Part shown: positions 17,023 through 26,376 of the stretch, one piece after another
How the letters are laid out: every line of letters starts with the position of its first letter
Position numbering within the stretch: the stretch's first letter is position 1
NCBI GenBank assembly: GCA_035606355.1
Contig: DATNFO010000040.1
Location: 1 to 64,000 of the forward strand
Reading direction: 5' to 3'
Origin: Sulfopaludibacter sp035606355
Lineage (GTDB): Bacteria > Acidobacteriota > Terriglobia > Bryobacterales > Bryobacteraceae
DNA length: 64,000 nucleotides
Made by a program: the position numbers and the translations under genes
The notes under the pieces: model-generated
What the model saw: only the letters and a program-made list of their open reading frames with translations
The model's database searches: none
What the model was told of the DNA's origin: nothing

Positions 17023-17145
17023 GCACCTTTTACCGCTCCCTTACGGTCACGGCTCCGTGTCTGGTTGATTCTGCTAACGGAGCCGTGACCGTGAGGGAGC
17101 GGCAAAAAGTGCATCGAAAAGCGAATCGAGTGCGACGAGATCGAC
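17023..17145. repeat. Modular palindromic repeat (locus D)
   Basis: A 36-nt imperfect inverted repeat: left arm 17023-17058, right arm 17077-17112. The arms include ACCGCTCCCTTACGGTCACG and its complement, and the loop is GTCTGGTTGATTCTGCTA. Module X follows on the right (ATCGAAAAGCGAATCGAGTG). It sits between convergent transcription units, just after the terminator. Confidence 0.85.
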
Positions 17146-17179
17146 AGCGCCGGGTGGGAATCGCGGGCAGATTCGATTT

Positions 17180-20100
17180 CTAGCTCTGCTGGTTGGCCGC
17201 CGTCTTCGCTTCGTGAATCTCCTGCAGGCTCCAGACGCGGATGGGGTCGCGAAGCTTCGCCGCCACGGCGTCCGCCGCTGCTTTCGCGCCGCTCATTGTC
17301 GTGATGCACGGCACTCGATACGTCACCGCGCTGCGGCGGATCGCTTTTTCATCCGCGAAACTCGGCGCGCCGGTGGTGGTGTAGATCGCGAGTTGAACGC
17401 CGCCGCCTTTGAGCAGGTCCACCACGTTCGGACGGCCTTCGTTCACTTTGAACACAGTCTTCACTGTCAGCCCGGCTGCGCGTAGAGCGCTAGCGGTGCC
17501 GCGCGTCGCCACCAGTTGGAAGCCCAGCGACGCGAACCGCCGGGCTACTTCCACGGCCTCGCGCTTGTGAGCATCGTTGACGCTGATGAAGATGGTGCCC
17601 TTTTCCGGCAGTGGACTGCCGGCCGAAATTTGCGCTTTCAGAAACGCTTCCCCGAAGTTCATGCCGACGCCCATCACTTCGCCGGTGGAGCGCATTTCGG
17701 GCCCGAGCGCCGGATCTACGCCGGGGAATTTGTTGAAGGGGAAGACGGGACTCTTGACGAAGAATTGCGACACGCTCAGTTTGCCGCCGCTGAACCCGTA
17801 ATCCTTGAGCTTGCGTCCCCACATCACGCCGACCGCGATTTTCGGCAGCGGCACGCCGGTCGCCTTGCTCACGTAGGGCACCGTGCGCGAAGCGCGCGGG
17901 TTCACTTCCAGCACGTAGACTTTGCCGTTCTGAATGGCGTACTGCACATTCATCAGGCCGATCACCTTCAGCGCCTTCGCGAGCCGCACCGTGTAATCTT
18001 CGATGGTCTGCAGCGTTGCGGCGGGAATCGATTGCGGCGGCAGCACGCAGGAGCTGTCGCCCGAGTGCACGCCCGCCTCCTCAATGTGCTCCATGATGCC
18101 GGCGATCAGCACGTCATCGCCGTCGGCGAGCGCGTCGACATCCACTTCCGTCGCGTCTTCCAGAAAACGATCGACCAGCACGGGCCGGTCTTGCGAGAAC
18201 GTCACCGCCTCGCGCATGTACTGCCGCACCATTTCTTCGTCGTAAGCGATCACCATCGCGCGGCCGCCGAGTACGTAGCTCGGCCGCACAAGCACGGGAT
18301 AGCCGATGCGCTGCGCTACTTCGCAGGCCTCTTCGACACTCGTTGCGGTGCCATTGGCGGGCGATGGAATTTTCAGGTCGTCGAGCAGTTTGCCGAACAG
18401 CTTGCGATCTTCGGCAAGATCGATATTCTCCGGGTCCGTGCCGATGATCGGCACGCCCGCGCGCTTCAGCGGCAGCGCAAGATTGAGCGGCGTCTGCCCG
18501 CCGAACTGCACGATGACGCCGTCCGGCTTTTCCGTATCGCAGATGTTGAGGACGTTCTCCAGCGTGAGCGGTTCGAAGTACAGACGGTCGCTGGTGTCAT
18601 AGTCCGTCGAGACGGTTTCCGGATTGCAGTTCACCATGATGGACTCGACGTCCATCTCCTGCAGCGAAAACGAGGCGTGGCAGCAGCAGTAATCGAACTC
18701 GATTCCCTGGCCGATGCGGTTGGGCCCGCTGCCCAGAATCATCACTTTCTTGCGATCGCCCGGGTCGGCTTCGTCGCTGCCTTCGTAGTTGGAGTAGAGG
18801 TACGGCGTGAAGCTTTCGAATTCCGCGGCGCATGTGTCCACGCGGCTGAACACCGCCTTGACGCCGAGTTCCTTGCGGCGGGCGCGCACGGCAAGCTCAT
18901 CCGTGCCCCACGTTTTCGCAAGCTGCGTATCGCCGATGCCGTAGCGTTTGGCGCGGCGGAAGGTCTCTTTCGTCGCGGTAGCCAGGCTGCCCGACGCGAG
19001 CTCCGCTTCGAAATCCACAACCTCTTTCATCTGCTCCAGGAACCAGCGGTCGATCGATGTGTACTCGTGCACCTCTTCGACGCTATAGCCGCTCGCGAGC
19101 GCAAAGCGAATGTAGCCGAGGCGATCCGGCGTGGGCGTGATCAGCTTCTTGGCGACGAGCGCTTTATCGAACTTCTCGCTGCCGAACGCCTTGCCCGTTT
19201 CGAGGCTGCGGATTCCTTTCCACAGCGCTTCCTTGAAGGTGCGGCCGATAGCCATCACTTCGCCGACGCTCTTCATCTGCGTGCCTAGTGTGGGGTCTGC
19301 GCCGGGGAATTTCTCGAACGCCCACTTGGGAATCTTGGCGACGACGTAATCGATGGTTGGCTCGAAGCAGGCGGGCGTCTTCAGTGTAATGTCGTTGCGG
19401 ATTTCGTCGAGGCGATACCCTACCGCGAGTTTCGCCGCGATCTTGGCGATCGGGAAGCCCGTGGCTTTCGACGCCAGCGCGGAACTGCGCGAAACACGCG
19501 GATTCATTTCGATCACCACCATGCGCCCGTTCGCCGGGTTGATGGCAAACTGCACGTTGGAGCCGCCCGTGTCCACTCCGATTTCGCGCAGGCACGCCAG
19601 CGCGCCATCGCGCATCATCTGGTATTCGCGGTCGGTGAGCGTCTGCGCGGGCGCTACGGTGATGGAGTCGCCCGTATGCACGCCCATGGGATCGAAATTT
19701 TCGATGGAGCAGACGATGATGCAGTTGTCCGCCCGATCCCGCATCACCTCAAGCTCGAATTCCTTCCAGCCGAGCGCGCTCTCTTCCATGAGCGTTTCGT
19801 GCACAGGCGAAAGGGCGATGCCACGCTCCAGAATCTCGACCAGCTCTTCCTTGTTGTAAGCGATCCCGCCGCCGGTGCCGCCGAGCGTGAAGCTGGGTCG
19901 CAGAATGCACGGGTAGCCGATGCGCTCCACAAACTCGAGTCCCGCCGCGACCGTTCGGACAAGCTGCGATTGCGGAGTTTCGAGGCCGATCTTGCGCATC
20001 GCATCCTTGAACAGCAGGCGGTCTTCGGCTTTCTTGATGGATTCGATCTTCGCGCCGATCAGTTCGACGCCGTACTTGTCCAGCACGCCGGATTCGGCGA

Positions 20101-20404
20101 GCTCGACGGAAAGGTTCAAGCCCGTCTGTCCGCCGACCGTCGAGAGCAGTGCGTCCGGACGCTCGCGGCGGATGATCTCTTCGACGTACGCGGCAGTCAG
20201 CGGCTCCACGTAAGTTTTGTCCGCAAGGTCCGGGTCCGTCATGATGGTCGCCGGATTGGAGTTGACGAGAATGACTTCGTAGCCATCGGCGCGCAGCGCT
20301 TTCGCGGCTTGTGTTCCGGAGTAATCGAACTCGCAGGCCTGGCCGATGATGATGGGCCCCGAGCCGACAATCAGAATCCTATGCAGGTCGTTGCGTCTGG
20401 GCAT
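17180..20404 (-). CDS. carB: Carbamoyl-phosphate synthase large subunit
   Basis: 1074 residues, close to the E. coli length of 1073. It makes carbamoyl phosphate from bicarbonate, ammonia delivered by CarA, and two ATP, for arginine and pyrimidine synthesis. Two ATP-grasp halves are visible: first half ILIVGSGPIIIGQACEFDYS, FTLGGTGGGIAY and VIEMNPRVSRSSALASKATG; second half VMILGSGPNRIGQGIEFDYC, VRPSYVLGGRAMVIAYDEE and VLEVNPRASRTVPYVSKATG. A C-terminal MGS-like allosteric domain follows (LGFQLVATRGTASALRAAG). It lies 3 bp after carA and is co-transcribed with it. Confidence 0.98.
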   Translation of the reverse strand: MPRRNDLHRILIVGSGPIIIGQACEFDYSGTQAAKALRADGYEVILVNSNPATIMTDPDLADKTYVEPLTAAYVEEIIRRERPDALLSTVGGQTGLNLSVELAESGVLDKYGVELIGAKIESIKKAEDRLLFKDAMRKIGLETPQSQLVRTVAAGLEFVERIGYPCILRPSFTLGGTGGGIAYNKEELVEILERGIALSPVHETLMEESALGWKEFELEVMRDRADNCIIVCSIENFDPMGVHTGDSITVAPAQTLTDREYQMMRDGALACLREIGVDTGGSNVQFAINPANGRMVVIEMNPRVSRSSALASKATGFPIAKIAAKLAVGYRLDEIRNDITLKTPACFEPTIDYVVAKIPKWAFEKFPGADPTLGTQMKSVGEVMAIGRTFKEALWKGIRSLETGKAFGSEKFDKALVAKKLITPTPDRLGYIRFALASGYSVEEVHEYTSIDRWFLEQMKEVVDFEAELASGSLATATKETFRRAKRYGIGDTQLAKTWGTDELAVRARRKELGVKAVFSRVDTCAAEFESFTPYLYSNYEGSDEADPGDRKKVMILGSGPNRIGQGIEFDYCCCHASFSLQEMDVESIMVNCNPETVSTDYDTSDRLYFEPLTLENVLNICDTEKPDGVIVQFGGQTPLNLALPLKRAGVPIIGTDPENIDLAEDRKLFGKLLDDLKIPSPANGTATSVEEACEVAQRIGYPVLVRPSYVLGGRAMVIAYDEEMVRQYMREAVTFSQDRPVLVDRFLEDATEVDVDALADGDDVLIAGIMEHIEEAGVHSGDSSCVLPPQSIPAATLQTIEDYTVRLAKALKVIGLMNVQYAIQNGKVYVLEVNPRASRTVPYVSKATGVPLPKIAVGVMWGRKLKDYGFSGGKLSVSQFFVKSPVFPFNKFPGVDPALGPEMRSTGEVMGVGMNFGEAFLKAQISAGSPLPEKGTIFISVNDAHKREAVEVARRFASLGFQLVATRGTASALRAAGLTVKTVFKVNEGRPNVVDLLKGGGVQLAIYTTTGAPSFADEKAIRRSAVTYRVPCITTMSGAKAAADAVAAKLRDPIRVWSLQEIHEAKTAANQQS

Positions 20405-20407
20405 TCG

Positions 20408-21535
20408 TTATTGCTTCCCGTCCATCAGTTTCACGAAGTCGTCGAAGAGGTAATGCGAATCGTGCGGCCCAGGGGCGGCCTCGGGGTGGTATTGCACGCA
20501 GAACACCGGGTGATTGCGGTGGCGAAAGCCTTCGAGCGTGTTGTCGTTGAGGTTGAGGTGCGTGAACTCTACGTCGCTTGGGTTGAGCGATTCTGGGTCC
20601 ACGGCGAAGCCGTGATTGTGACTGGTGATCTCAACCTTTTTGGTGATCTCGTTGCGCACCGGATGATTGCTGCCGCGATGCCCGAATTTCAGCTTGTACG
20701 TTTTGCCGCCGCAGGCGAGGCCGAGCAGTTGGTGTCCCAGGCAAATGCCGAAGACCGGTTTTTTGCCGATCAATTTGCGTATGTTGCCGACCTGCGTGGT
20801 GAGCGGTTCCGGATCGCCCGGGCCGTTTGAGAGAAAAACGCCGTCGGGATTCAGCGCGAGTACGTCTTCGGCGCTGGTGAGCGCGGGCACCACGGTGACG
20901 CGGCAGCCGGTCTGGCGCAAGCAGCGAAGGATGTTCGTCTTGATGCCGAAATCGTACGCGACCACGTGCAGACGCGCTTCGGGCGCCGGGCGCACCAGCT
21001 CCGAAGGCGAGCACGGCTCCACGGGTTTATCCCATTCGTAGCGCTCGCGCGTGGAGACTCGAGTGGCCAGGTCGAGGCCCGCCATTGAGGGGATGGAGCG
21101 AGCCTTTTCGACGAGCGACGCCGGATCGCCCCCGAGAGTGGAGAGCACGCCGCGCATGACGCCGCGCGAGCGCAGGTGGCGAACCAGAGCGCGCGTATCG
21201 AGGTCGTCTATGACGGGGATGCCGGCCTTGCGGAGAAAATCGTTGGCGTCGTCGTCACTGCGCCAGTTGGATGCGATGGAGGAGAATTCGCGGACGGCAA
21301 GCCCTTCGATGTGAGGGCGGAGCGCTTCGTTGTCGCCGGTGTTGGTTCCGTAATTGCCGATCTGCGGGTTGGTGAGAATGACAATCTGCCCGGAATAGGA
21401 CGGGTCTGTGAAGACTTCCTGGTATCCGGTGAGCGCGGTGTTGAAGACCACCTCGCCTGAGCGCTCTATGGGCGCACCAAAACTCCTGCCCTCGAAGACA
21501 GTTCCGTCTTCCAGGGCGAGGATTGCAGAGTTCAA
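20408..21535 (-). CDS. carA: Carbamoyl-phosphate synthase small subunit (glutamine amidotransferase)
   Basis: 375 residues. It releases ammonia from glutamine for CarB. The N-terminal domain has LEDGTVFEGRSFGA and TDPSYSGQIVILTNPQIGNYG. The C-terminal class I amidotransferase has GVFLSNGPGDP, the nucleophile Cys in VFGICLGHQLLGLACGG, and the His/Glu pair in VQYHPEAAPGPHDS. The frame opens with TTG at 21535 (MNSAILALEDG); GGAGG lies about 11 bp upstream, which is acceptable but long. carB follows after 3 bp. Confidence 0.97.
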   Translation of the reverse strand: MNSAILALEDGTVFEGRSFGAPIERSGEVVFNTALTGYQEVFTDPSYSGQIVILTNPQIGNYGTNTGDNEALRPHIEGLAVREFSSIASNWRSDDDANDFLRKAGIPVIDDLDTRALVRHLRSRGVMRGVLSTLGGDPASLVEKARSIPSMAGLDLATRVSTRERYEWDKPVEPCSPSELVRPAPEARLHVVAYDFGIKTNILRCLRQTGCRVTVVPALTSAEDVLALNPDGVFLSNGPGDPEPLTTQVGNIRKLIGKKPVFGICLGHQLLGLACGGKTYKLKFGHRGSNHPVRNEITKKVEITSHNHGFAVDPESLNPSDVEFTHLNLNDNTLEGFRHRNHPVFCVQYHPEAAPGPHDSHYLFDDFVKLMDGKQ

Positions 21536-21649
21536 GTTAGGCTTTGCCTCCGTGGGAGTGGATAACTTTTATTTTACCAAGGTATCCACGCGGGTGTACG
21601 GGTCACTCCCCGACGAGGAACGACACCTGCCGGTACGCAGCCTTCATCT

Positions 21650-21680
21650 TTTACAGTAATACTATTCGCAAAATAGGTAT
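21650..21680 (+). promoter_or_regulatory. Possible PadR promoter/operator region
   Basis: A TTTACA (-35-like, 21650) is followed by an imperfect palindrome AATACTATT-CGCA-AAATAGGTAT (21658-21680) just upstream of the padR-like gene. PadR proteins commonly bind palindromes near their own promoter, so this could be an autoregulatory site. The -10 assignment is weak. Confidence 0.3.
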
Positions 21681-21700
21681 GCAAGTGATATATTCCAGCC

Positions 21701-22045
21701 ATGGCCAAAGACCCGGGGCAGCGCGATCTCTTTGCTGGCGCTTTGGAACTCATGATTCTGCACTCCCTCCGCCTGAAGCCGATGCACGGCTATGCGCTGG
21801 TCAAGCACATCAAGCAGGTCTCAGACAATCTGTTGCAAATCGAAGAGGGCTCCCTCTACCCGGCCCTCCAGCGGATGCTGAAAGAGGGCTTGCTGGAATC
21901 GAAAGCGGGAATTTCAGCGAAAGGCCGCCCCACCCGCATTTATCGCCTGACGGCGGCGGGCAAGCGGCGGCTGGACCGCGAAGTTTCCAGCTTCGATAGG
22001 ATGTTGGCCGGAATCACTCGTGTGCTCGCGGTCACAGAGGCATAG
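21701..22045 (+). CDS. PadR family transcriptional regulator
   Basis: 114 residues. The winged helix of the PadR type is seen in DLFAGALELMILHSL, HGYALVKHIKQVSDNLLQIE, EGSLYPALQRMLKEGLLES and GRPTRIYRLTAAGKRRL. There is a short C-terminal helix, so it belongs to the short PadR class. It ends 9 bp before an ADOP permease gene, an arrangement very common in acidobacteria. It is likely a repressor of the pair. The inducing signal is unknown. Confidence 0.92.
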   Translation: MAKDPGQRDLFAGALELMILHSLRLKPMHGYALVKHIKQVSDNLLQIEEGSLYPALQRMLKEGLLESKAGISAKGRPTRIYRLTAAGKRRLDREVSSFDRMLAGITRVLAVTEA

Positions 22046-22054
22046 GCGGCCGGT

Positions 22055-24691
22055 ATGCAATGGCTCAAAGACTTGTTCACGCGCGGCCGCCACTATCGCG
22101 ACCTCGCCGTTTCCATCGAAGAGCATCTCGAAGAGAGGACGGAGGAGCTGATGGATGAAGGCATGTCCCGGGAAGCCGCGGAAACAGTCGCACGCCGGGA
22201 GTTCGGGAATGTCACCTTAATCCAGGAGCGCAGCCGCGAGGTCTGGCAATGGCCGACGCTCGAAAGCATCTGGGCGGATAAGAGGTTTGCGCTCCGCCAA
22301 CTCATCAGAGCACCGGGCTTCACGGCCACGGCAGTGTTGACACTTTCGCTGGGCATCGCTGTCAACGCAACCATGTTCAGTATGGTGAGCGCCTTTCTGT
22401 TGCCTCACCTGCCGGGGCGCAATCCGCAAAATGTCGTAGTTGTGTCATCCGTCAGTCCGCATCAGCGGGACGCGAATCCTGTTTCACCGCCCAACTACCT
22501 CGCTTGGCGCGAAGATACGCGACTGTTTTCCGAAATGGCAGCCGCCGATGAATCTCGTACGGCGAGTTTGACGGGAGACGGGGAGCCGGAAACGGTCCGT
22601 TACGCAACAGTATCGCCGAACTATTTCGAAGTCTTCGGCGTTTCAGCGGCGCTCGGGCGCACTTTCCGCGCCGGAGAGGATGAGCCCGGCCGCGACCATG
22701 TCCTCATCCTCAGCCATGCGCTTTGGGAGAGACGGTTCGGTGCGGAGCGTTCGGCGATTGGGCGCACTGTACGGGTGAATCGCGAAAACTACGTGGTGGT
22801 GGGAGTGATGCCGGCGGATTTTCAACTGCTCGGCTTCGCGCCACAGATGTGGACGCCTCTGGTGTTCAGCGCCGCGAACCGGACCGTGGAAGGGCGCAAG
22901 CAGCGCTTCTTATTTCTGTTTGCGAGACTTGCCCACGGCATAACGCTCCAGAGGGCGCAAGCGGAAATGGCCGTTCTGGCCAAGCACTCGGAAACCGATT
23001 TTCCTGCGATGGAGAGCCGATGGAGTGCGGCAGTGAGGACCCTCGGCGACTTCCTGATTCACTCGTTCGGAATTCGCACCGCGTTGGCTGTGCTCATGAC
23101 CGCGGTAAGTTTTGTTCTGTTGATTGCATGCGCGAATGTCGCCGGTCTGCTGCTGACGCGTGCGGCAGGGCGACGGAAGGAACTGGCGATTCGCGTTTCT
23201 CTCGGAGCCAGCCGTGTCCGCGTCGTCCGGCAACTGGTAACGGAGGGGCTGGTGATCGCGATTCTCGGCGGCGGAACCGGTTTGCTCCTCACCGATATCG
23301 GCATCAAGATCCTGAGAGCCAACCTCAGTTTCAATGAGGCTATCAGCGCTGTCCCCGTGAGCCTGGACGTCAATGTTTTGCTATTCGTCCTCGTTGTTTC
23401 GTTGATTTCCGCCACGCTGTCCAGCCTTGTTCCCGCGCTCAAAGCGTCGCACACCGATACCAACACGGGTCTAAAAAACGAAAGCCGAACCAGTTCGGCC
23501 GGCCGCTCACAAGGCCGCCTGCGTACCGCGCTGGTCTGCGGTGAAATCGCATTCGGGCTGTGTTTGTTGATCGGAACCAGCCTGTTGATCCGCGGAGTGT
23601 TTTTGCTGGATCATCAAAAACTAGGATTCTCGACAGACCATCTGCTTACGGCCGCCGTAGCACTGGATCGAGCGCAATACAGCGACGGGTCGCATCAATT
23701 GCTGTTTGTTCGCGGCCTGATCCGCAAGCTGCAACAGATCCCGGGCGCCGGCGACACGGCCGTTGCTTCCGATCTTCCCGCCACGAATCCGGAAACTGTT
23801 CCGATCCATATCGAGGGTGAGGCCGACTCGCGAGCCGGCGAGCAGTACAGCGCGCTGGATACTGTGGTTTCGCCCGGGTATTTCCATGCGATCCGCCTCC
23901 CACCGCTTCGCGGTCGCACATTCAGGGAGACAGATGGTGAGAACGCGCCGCGCGTGGTGCTGGTGAATCAGGAGTTTGCAAATCGCTATTTTCAGGGTCG
24001 CGATCCGCTCGGAAAGCGGATCCAGCTTGATCTGCAGGGGGCTGCGCTCCCGTGGGGCGAGATTGTGGGAGTGGTAAGTAACGTCAAGAGCTACTCCGAA
24101 GATGCGCGCGTCGATCCAGAGGTTTACGAATGCTTTCTGCAGCGCCCTACGGCCTATTTTTCGATCCTGCTTCGCGCGAGCGCCGAACCGGACAGTCTGT
24201 CATCGGCTCTACGCCACGCAGTTTCGCAGCTCGACCCTGAACTCCCGCTGGCGCGCGTGATGAGCATGCAAACGGTGATCGAACGCCAGCGCAACGGGAA
24301 TCCATTATTCATTCGTTTGCTGGGTACTTTTGGGCTTCTTGCCCTGGTGCTGGCAGCCACAGGGATTTACGGCCTGATCGCCTATTCAGTGAGTCAACGA
24401 ACTCATGAGATTGGTATCCGCGTCGCTCTCGGAGCCAACAGATCCGACGTATTGCGGATGATCCTGAGCGAGGGCTTCAGAACGGCGGTCATCGGCTCGG
24501 CCATTGGCCTGGCGATGGCACTGCCGCTGCCGAAACTTTTCGATGCGATCTTCGCTGGCCTACACTTCGGAGCGCCTGAGATTTACCTCATCGTGCTGTC
24601 GGCGGTTCTGGTGGTGACAGCTTTCGCAGCCTACATTCCAGCCCGCCGCGCTACATACATTGACCCCACTCTGGCACTGCGTGACCAGTAG
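22055..24691 (+). CDS. ADOP-type ABC transporter permease (MacB/FtsX-like), PadR-linked
   Basis: 878 residues. The N-terminal ~85 residues form the soluble prefix seen in PadR-linked permeases (DLAVSIEEHLEERTEELMDE and AAETVARREFGN). A first transmembrane helix follows (FTATAVLTLSLGIAVNATMF), then a MacB-like periplasmic domain, a first FtsX module (ALAVLMTAVSFVLLIACANV), a second periplasmic domain, and the last FtsX module (LLALVLAATGIYGLIAYSVS to YIPARRATYIDPTLALRDQ). No ATPase gene is adjacent, as usual for this orphan group. The substrate is unknown. Co-transcribed with the PadR gene. Confidence 0.9.
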   Translation: MQWLKDLFTRGRHYRDLAVSIEEHLEERTEELMDEGMSREAAETVARREFGNVTLIQERSREVWQWPTLESIWADKRFALRQLIRAPGFTATAVLTLSLGIAVNATMFSMVSAFLLPHLPGRNPQNVVVVSSVSPHQRDANPVSPPNYLAWREDTRLFSEMAAADESRTASLTGDGEPETVRYATVSPNYFEVFGVSAALGRTFRAGEDEPGRDHVLILSHALWERRFGAERSAIGRTVRVNRENYVVVGVMPADFQLLGFAPQMWTPLVFSAANRTVEGRKQRFLFLFARLAHGITLQRAQAEMAVLAKHSETDFPAMESRWSAAVRTLGDFLIHSFGIRTALAVLMTAVSFVLLIACANVAGLLLTRAAGRRKELAIRVSLGASRVRVVRQLVTEGLVIAILGGGTGLLLTDIGIKILRANLSFNEAISAVPVSLDVNVLLFVLVVSLISATLSSLVPALKASHTDTNTGLKNESRTSSAGRSQGRLRTALVCGEIAFGLCLLIGTSLLIRGVFLLDHQKLGFSTDHLLTAAVALDRAQYSDGSHQLLFVRGLIRKLQQIPGAGDTAVASDLPATNPETVPIHIEGEADSRAGEQYSALDTVVSPGYFHAIRLPPLRGRTFRETDGENAPRVVLVNQEFANRYFQGRDPLGKRIQLDLQGAALPWGEIVGVVSNVKSYSEDARVDPEVYECFLQRPTAYFSILLRASAEPDSLSSALRHAVSQLDPELPLARVMSMQTVIERQRNGNPLFIRLLGTFGLLALVLAATGIYGLIAYSVSQRTHEIGIRVALGANRSDVLRMILSEGFRTAVIGSAIGLAMALPLPKLFDAIFAGLHFGAPEIYLIVLSAVLVVTAFAAYIPARRATYIDPTLALRDQ

Positions 24692-24804
24692 TTCGCAGGT
24701 AGAGTTCAGCTCTGCGCGGGGCTGGACGTGAGGCCGGATTTCCTTCCTCGGGTGGCGCGCGGAGCGCGTGCGAACTCCGCGTGTGTTCGACGGGCCGGCG
24801 GCGC

Positions 24805-25230
24805 CTACTGCACCGTGAAAAAGACTCCGGCGATGGGCGAGGATTTGCCTCCTGCCGTCGCGACGATGAGCTGGTCGCCGCTGGGTGCGGAAGCAGGGAT
24901 TGTCACCGCGATCTGGTAGAGGCCCAGGGCGCTCGGGTTGAGCCCGGCTGCGACAACTGTCGCGGGCACTCCGCCGATCAGGATGCTGGGCGGATCGGTG
25001 GCGTATGACACCGTATTGCCGTTGACGGACGAGGAGGTGGATCCGCTCGGCACCGCCGGTGTTACCGGACCGAAGCCCGTGCCCCACAGCACCACCGTTT
25101 CACCCGCCGCGGCCGGCGCCGAGCTGGGGAACGTGCCCGCTGGCGCGACCAGCGTGCCATCGGCGTGTGTCGCAATCGGCACGGATACGAATTTCGACAG
25201 CGGGTCGGCATGATCCGCCAGTAATGGCGC
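24805..25230 (-). pseudogene. Orphan C-terminal domain of a TIGR03437-type secreted protein
   Basis: The frame encodes ATHADGTLVAPAGTFPSS, ETVVLWGTGFGPVTPAVPSG, PPSILIGGVPATVVAAGLNP and GLYQIAVTIPASAPSGDQ. This matches the C-terminal domain found at the end of many Solibacter secreted proteins. Upstream sequence in frame (to 25416) looks non-homologous, and no signal peptide or body of such a protein is present. I read it as the 3' remnant of a decayed larger gene. Confidence 0.6.
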
Positions 25231-25431
25231 TGCAGTTCGCGGCAGCGGAAGTTCAACGCAACGGGGGCTTTCCTGGCAACGCGACCCGGCGGAGCTATTG
25301 TGACGCAGTTCACAAGTCGGGCGGCAGATTGGCCAATCGTTAATGGTATTGAAATTGACAGCCAACTGTAAAATCTGAAATACGACCGTGATAGAATCTT
25401 CAAATCTCGGCTTCACTCAGGAGTTAGAAAA

Positions 25432-26376
25432 ATGAAAGTCTTCTTCGCATCGGCAGCAGCGCTGCTTCTCGCCACGGGGATGTTTGCCCAGGGGAACGGC
25501 AACGGAAATAATCCGGACCTGGCACCGACCGGTAAAGGAGTCGGAACCATACTCAACCCCGGCCAAGCAGGCGATCACGTTGGCCAGGGTAGGATTTCCA
25601 ACCCTCCCAACTCTACTTCGAGCACTCAGAACGGGATCTATTATCATGGCGGTCCCGTGATGTTGAACGGCGTCAATATGTACTACATCTGGTATGGCAA
25701 TTGGTCAGGCAACACGGCGACCACAATCCTGTCGGATTTAGCCAAATCGATCGGTGGATCGCCGTGGTTCAACATCAACACGACGTACTTCAACAGCTCG
25801 AATCAGAAGGTAGCAAACGTGGTAACTTACACTTCCGATTCCTATAATTCGACTACAGTCGGGTACACCTACGGCACGTCGCTGACTGATGCCCAGATCC
25901 AACAGGTTGTCTCCAACGCAATCACCGGAGGCAAACTGCCCACCGATTCTCATGGTGTGTACTTCGTCCTCACGTCGGCGGACGTCACTGCTTCCAGCGG
26001 ATTCTGCTCGCAGTATTGCGGCTGGCATACATACGGGACAATCGCCGGCACCACCATCAAGTACGCTTTCGTGGGCAATCCGGACCGCTGCCCTTCGGCA
26101 TGCGAAGAACAGACCGTCAGTCCTAATGGGAACGCCGGCGCGGACGGAATGGCCTCCATCATCGCACACGAATTGTCTGAAGCGACGACGGATCCGCAGC
26201 TCAATGCGTGGTACGACCGGCGCGGCTACGAAAACGCCGATAAGTGCGCGTGGACCTTCGGCACAACGTATACGGCGAATGGCGCCAAGGCGAACGTCAT
26301 GCTGGGCAGCAGGAATTATCTGATCCAGCGTAACTGGGTAAACGCGAGCGGCGGTTACTGCGCGTTGAACTACTAG
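25432..26376 (+). CDS. Secreted EXORDIUM/phosphate-induced-protein-like protein
   Basis: 314 residues with signal peptide MKVFFASAAALLLATGMFA; GGAG lies upstream of the ATG. The mature protein has a Gly/Asn-rich linker, then IYYHGGPVMLNGVNMYYIWY, SPWFNINTTYFNSS, GVYFVLTSADVTASSGFC, CGWHTYG, YAFVGNPDRCPSACEEQ and IAHELSEATTDPQLNAWYD. This order matches the EXORDIUM (PHI-1) family best known from plant cell walls. The HELSE sequence looks like a metalloprotease helix, but activity is not established for the family. Its TAG overlaps the stop of the convergent membrane protein gene at CTAG 26373-26376. Confidence 0.75.
   Translation: MKVFFASAAALLLATGMFAQGNGNGNNPDLAPTGKGVGTILNPGQAGDHVGQGRISNPPNSTSSTQNGIYYHGGPVMLNGVNMYYIWYGNWSGNTATTILSDLAKSIGGSPWFNINTTYFNSSNQKVANVVTYTSDSYNSTTVGYTYGTSLTDAQIQQVVSNAITGGKLPTDSHGVYFVLTSADVTASSGFCSQYCGWHTYGTIAGTTIKYAFVGNPDRCPSACEEQTVSPNGNAGADGMASIIAHELSEATTDPQLNAWYDRRGYENADKCAWTFGTTYTANGAKANVMLGSRNYLIQRNWVNASGGYCALNY

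Noticed and set aside
17516..19288. Long plus-strand frame (590 codons) opposite carB
   Set aside because: Same shadow effect; His/Arg/Ala-rich translation without motifs, while carB on the other strand is unambiguous.
25355..25400. TTGACA with downstream AT-rich hexamers as a sigma-70 promoter for the EXORDIUM-like gene
   Set aside because: No -10 hexamer at proper spacing from TTGACA is convincing, so it was not listed as a feature.
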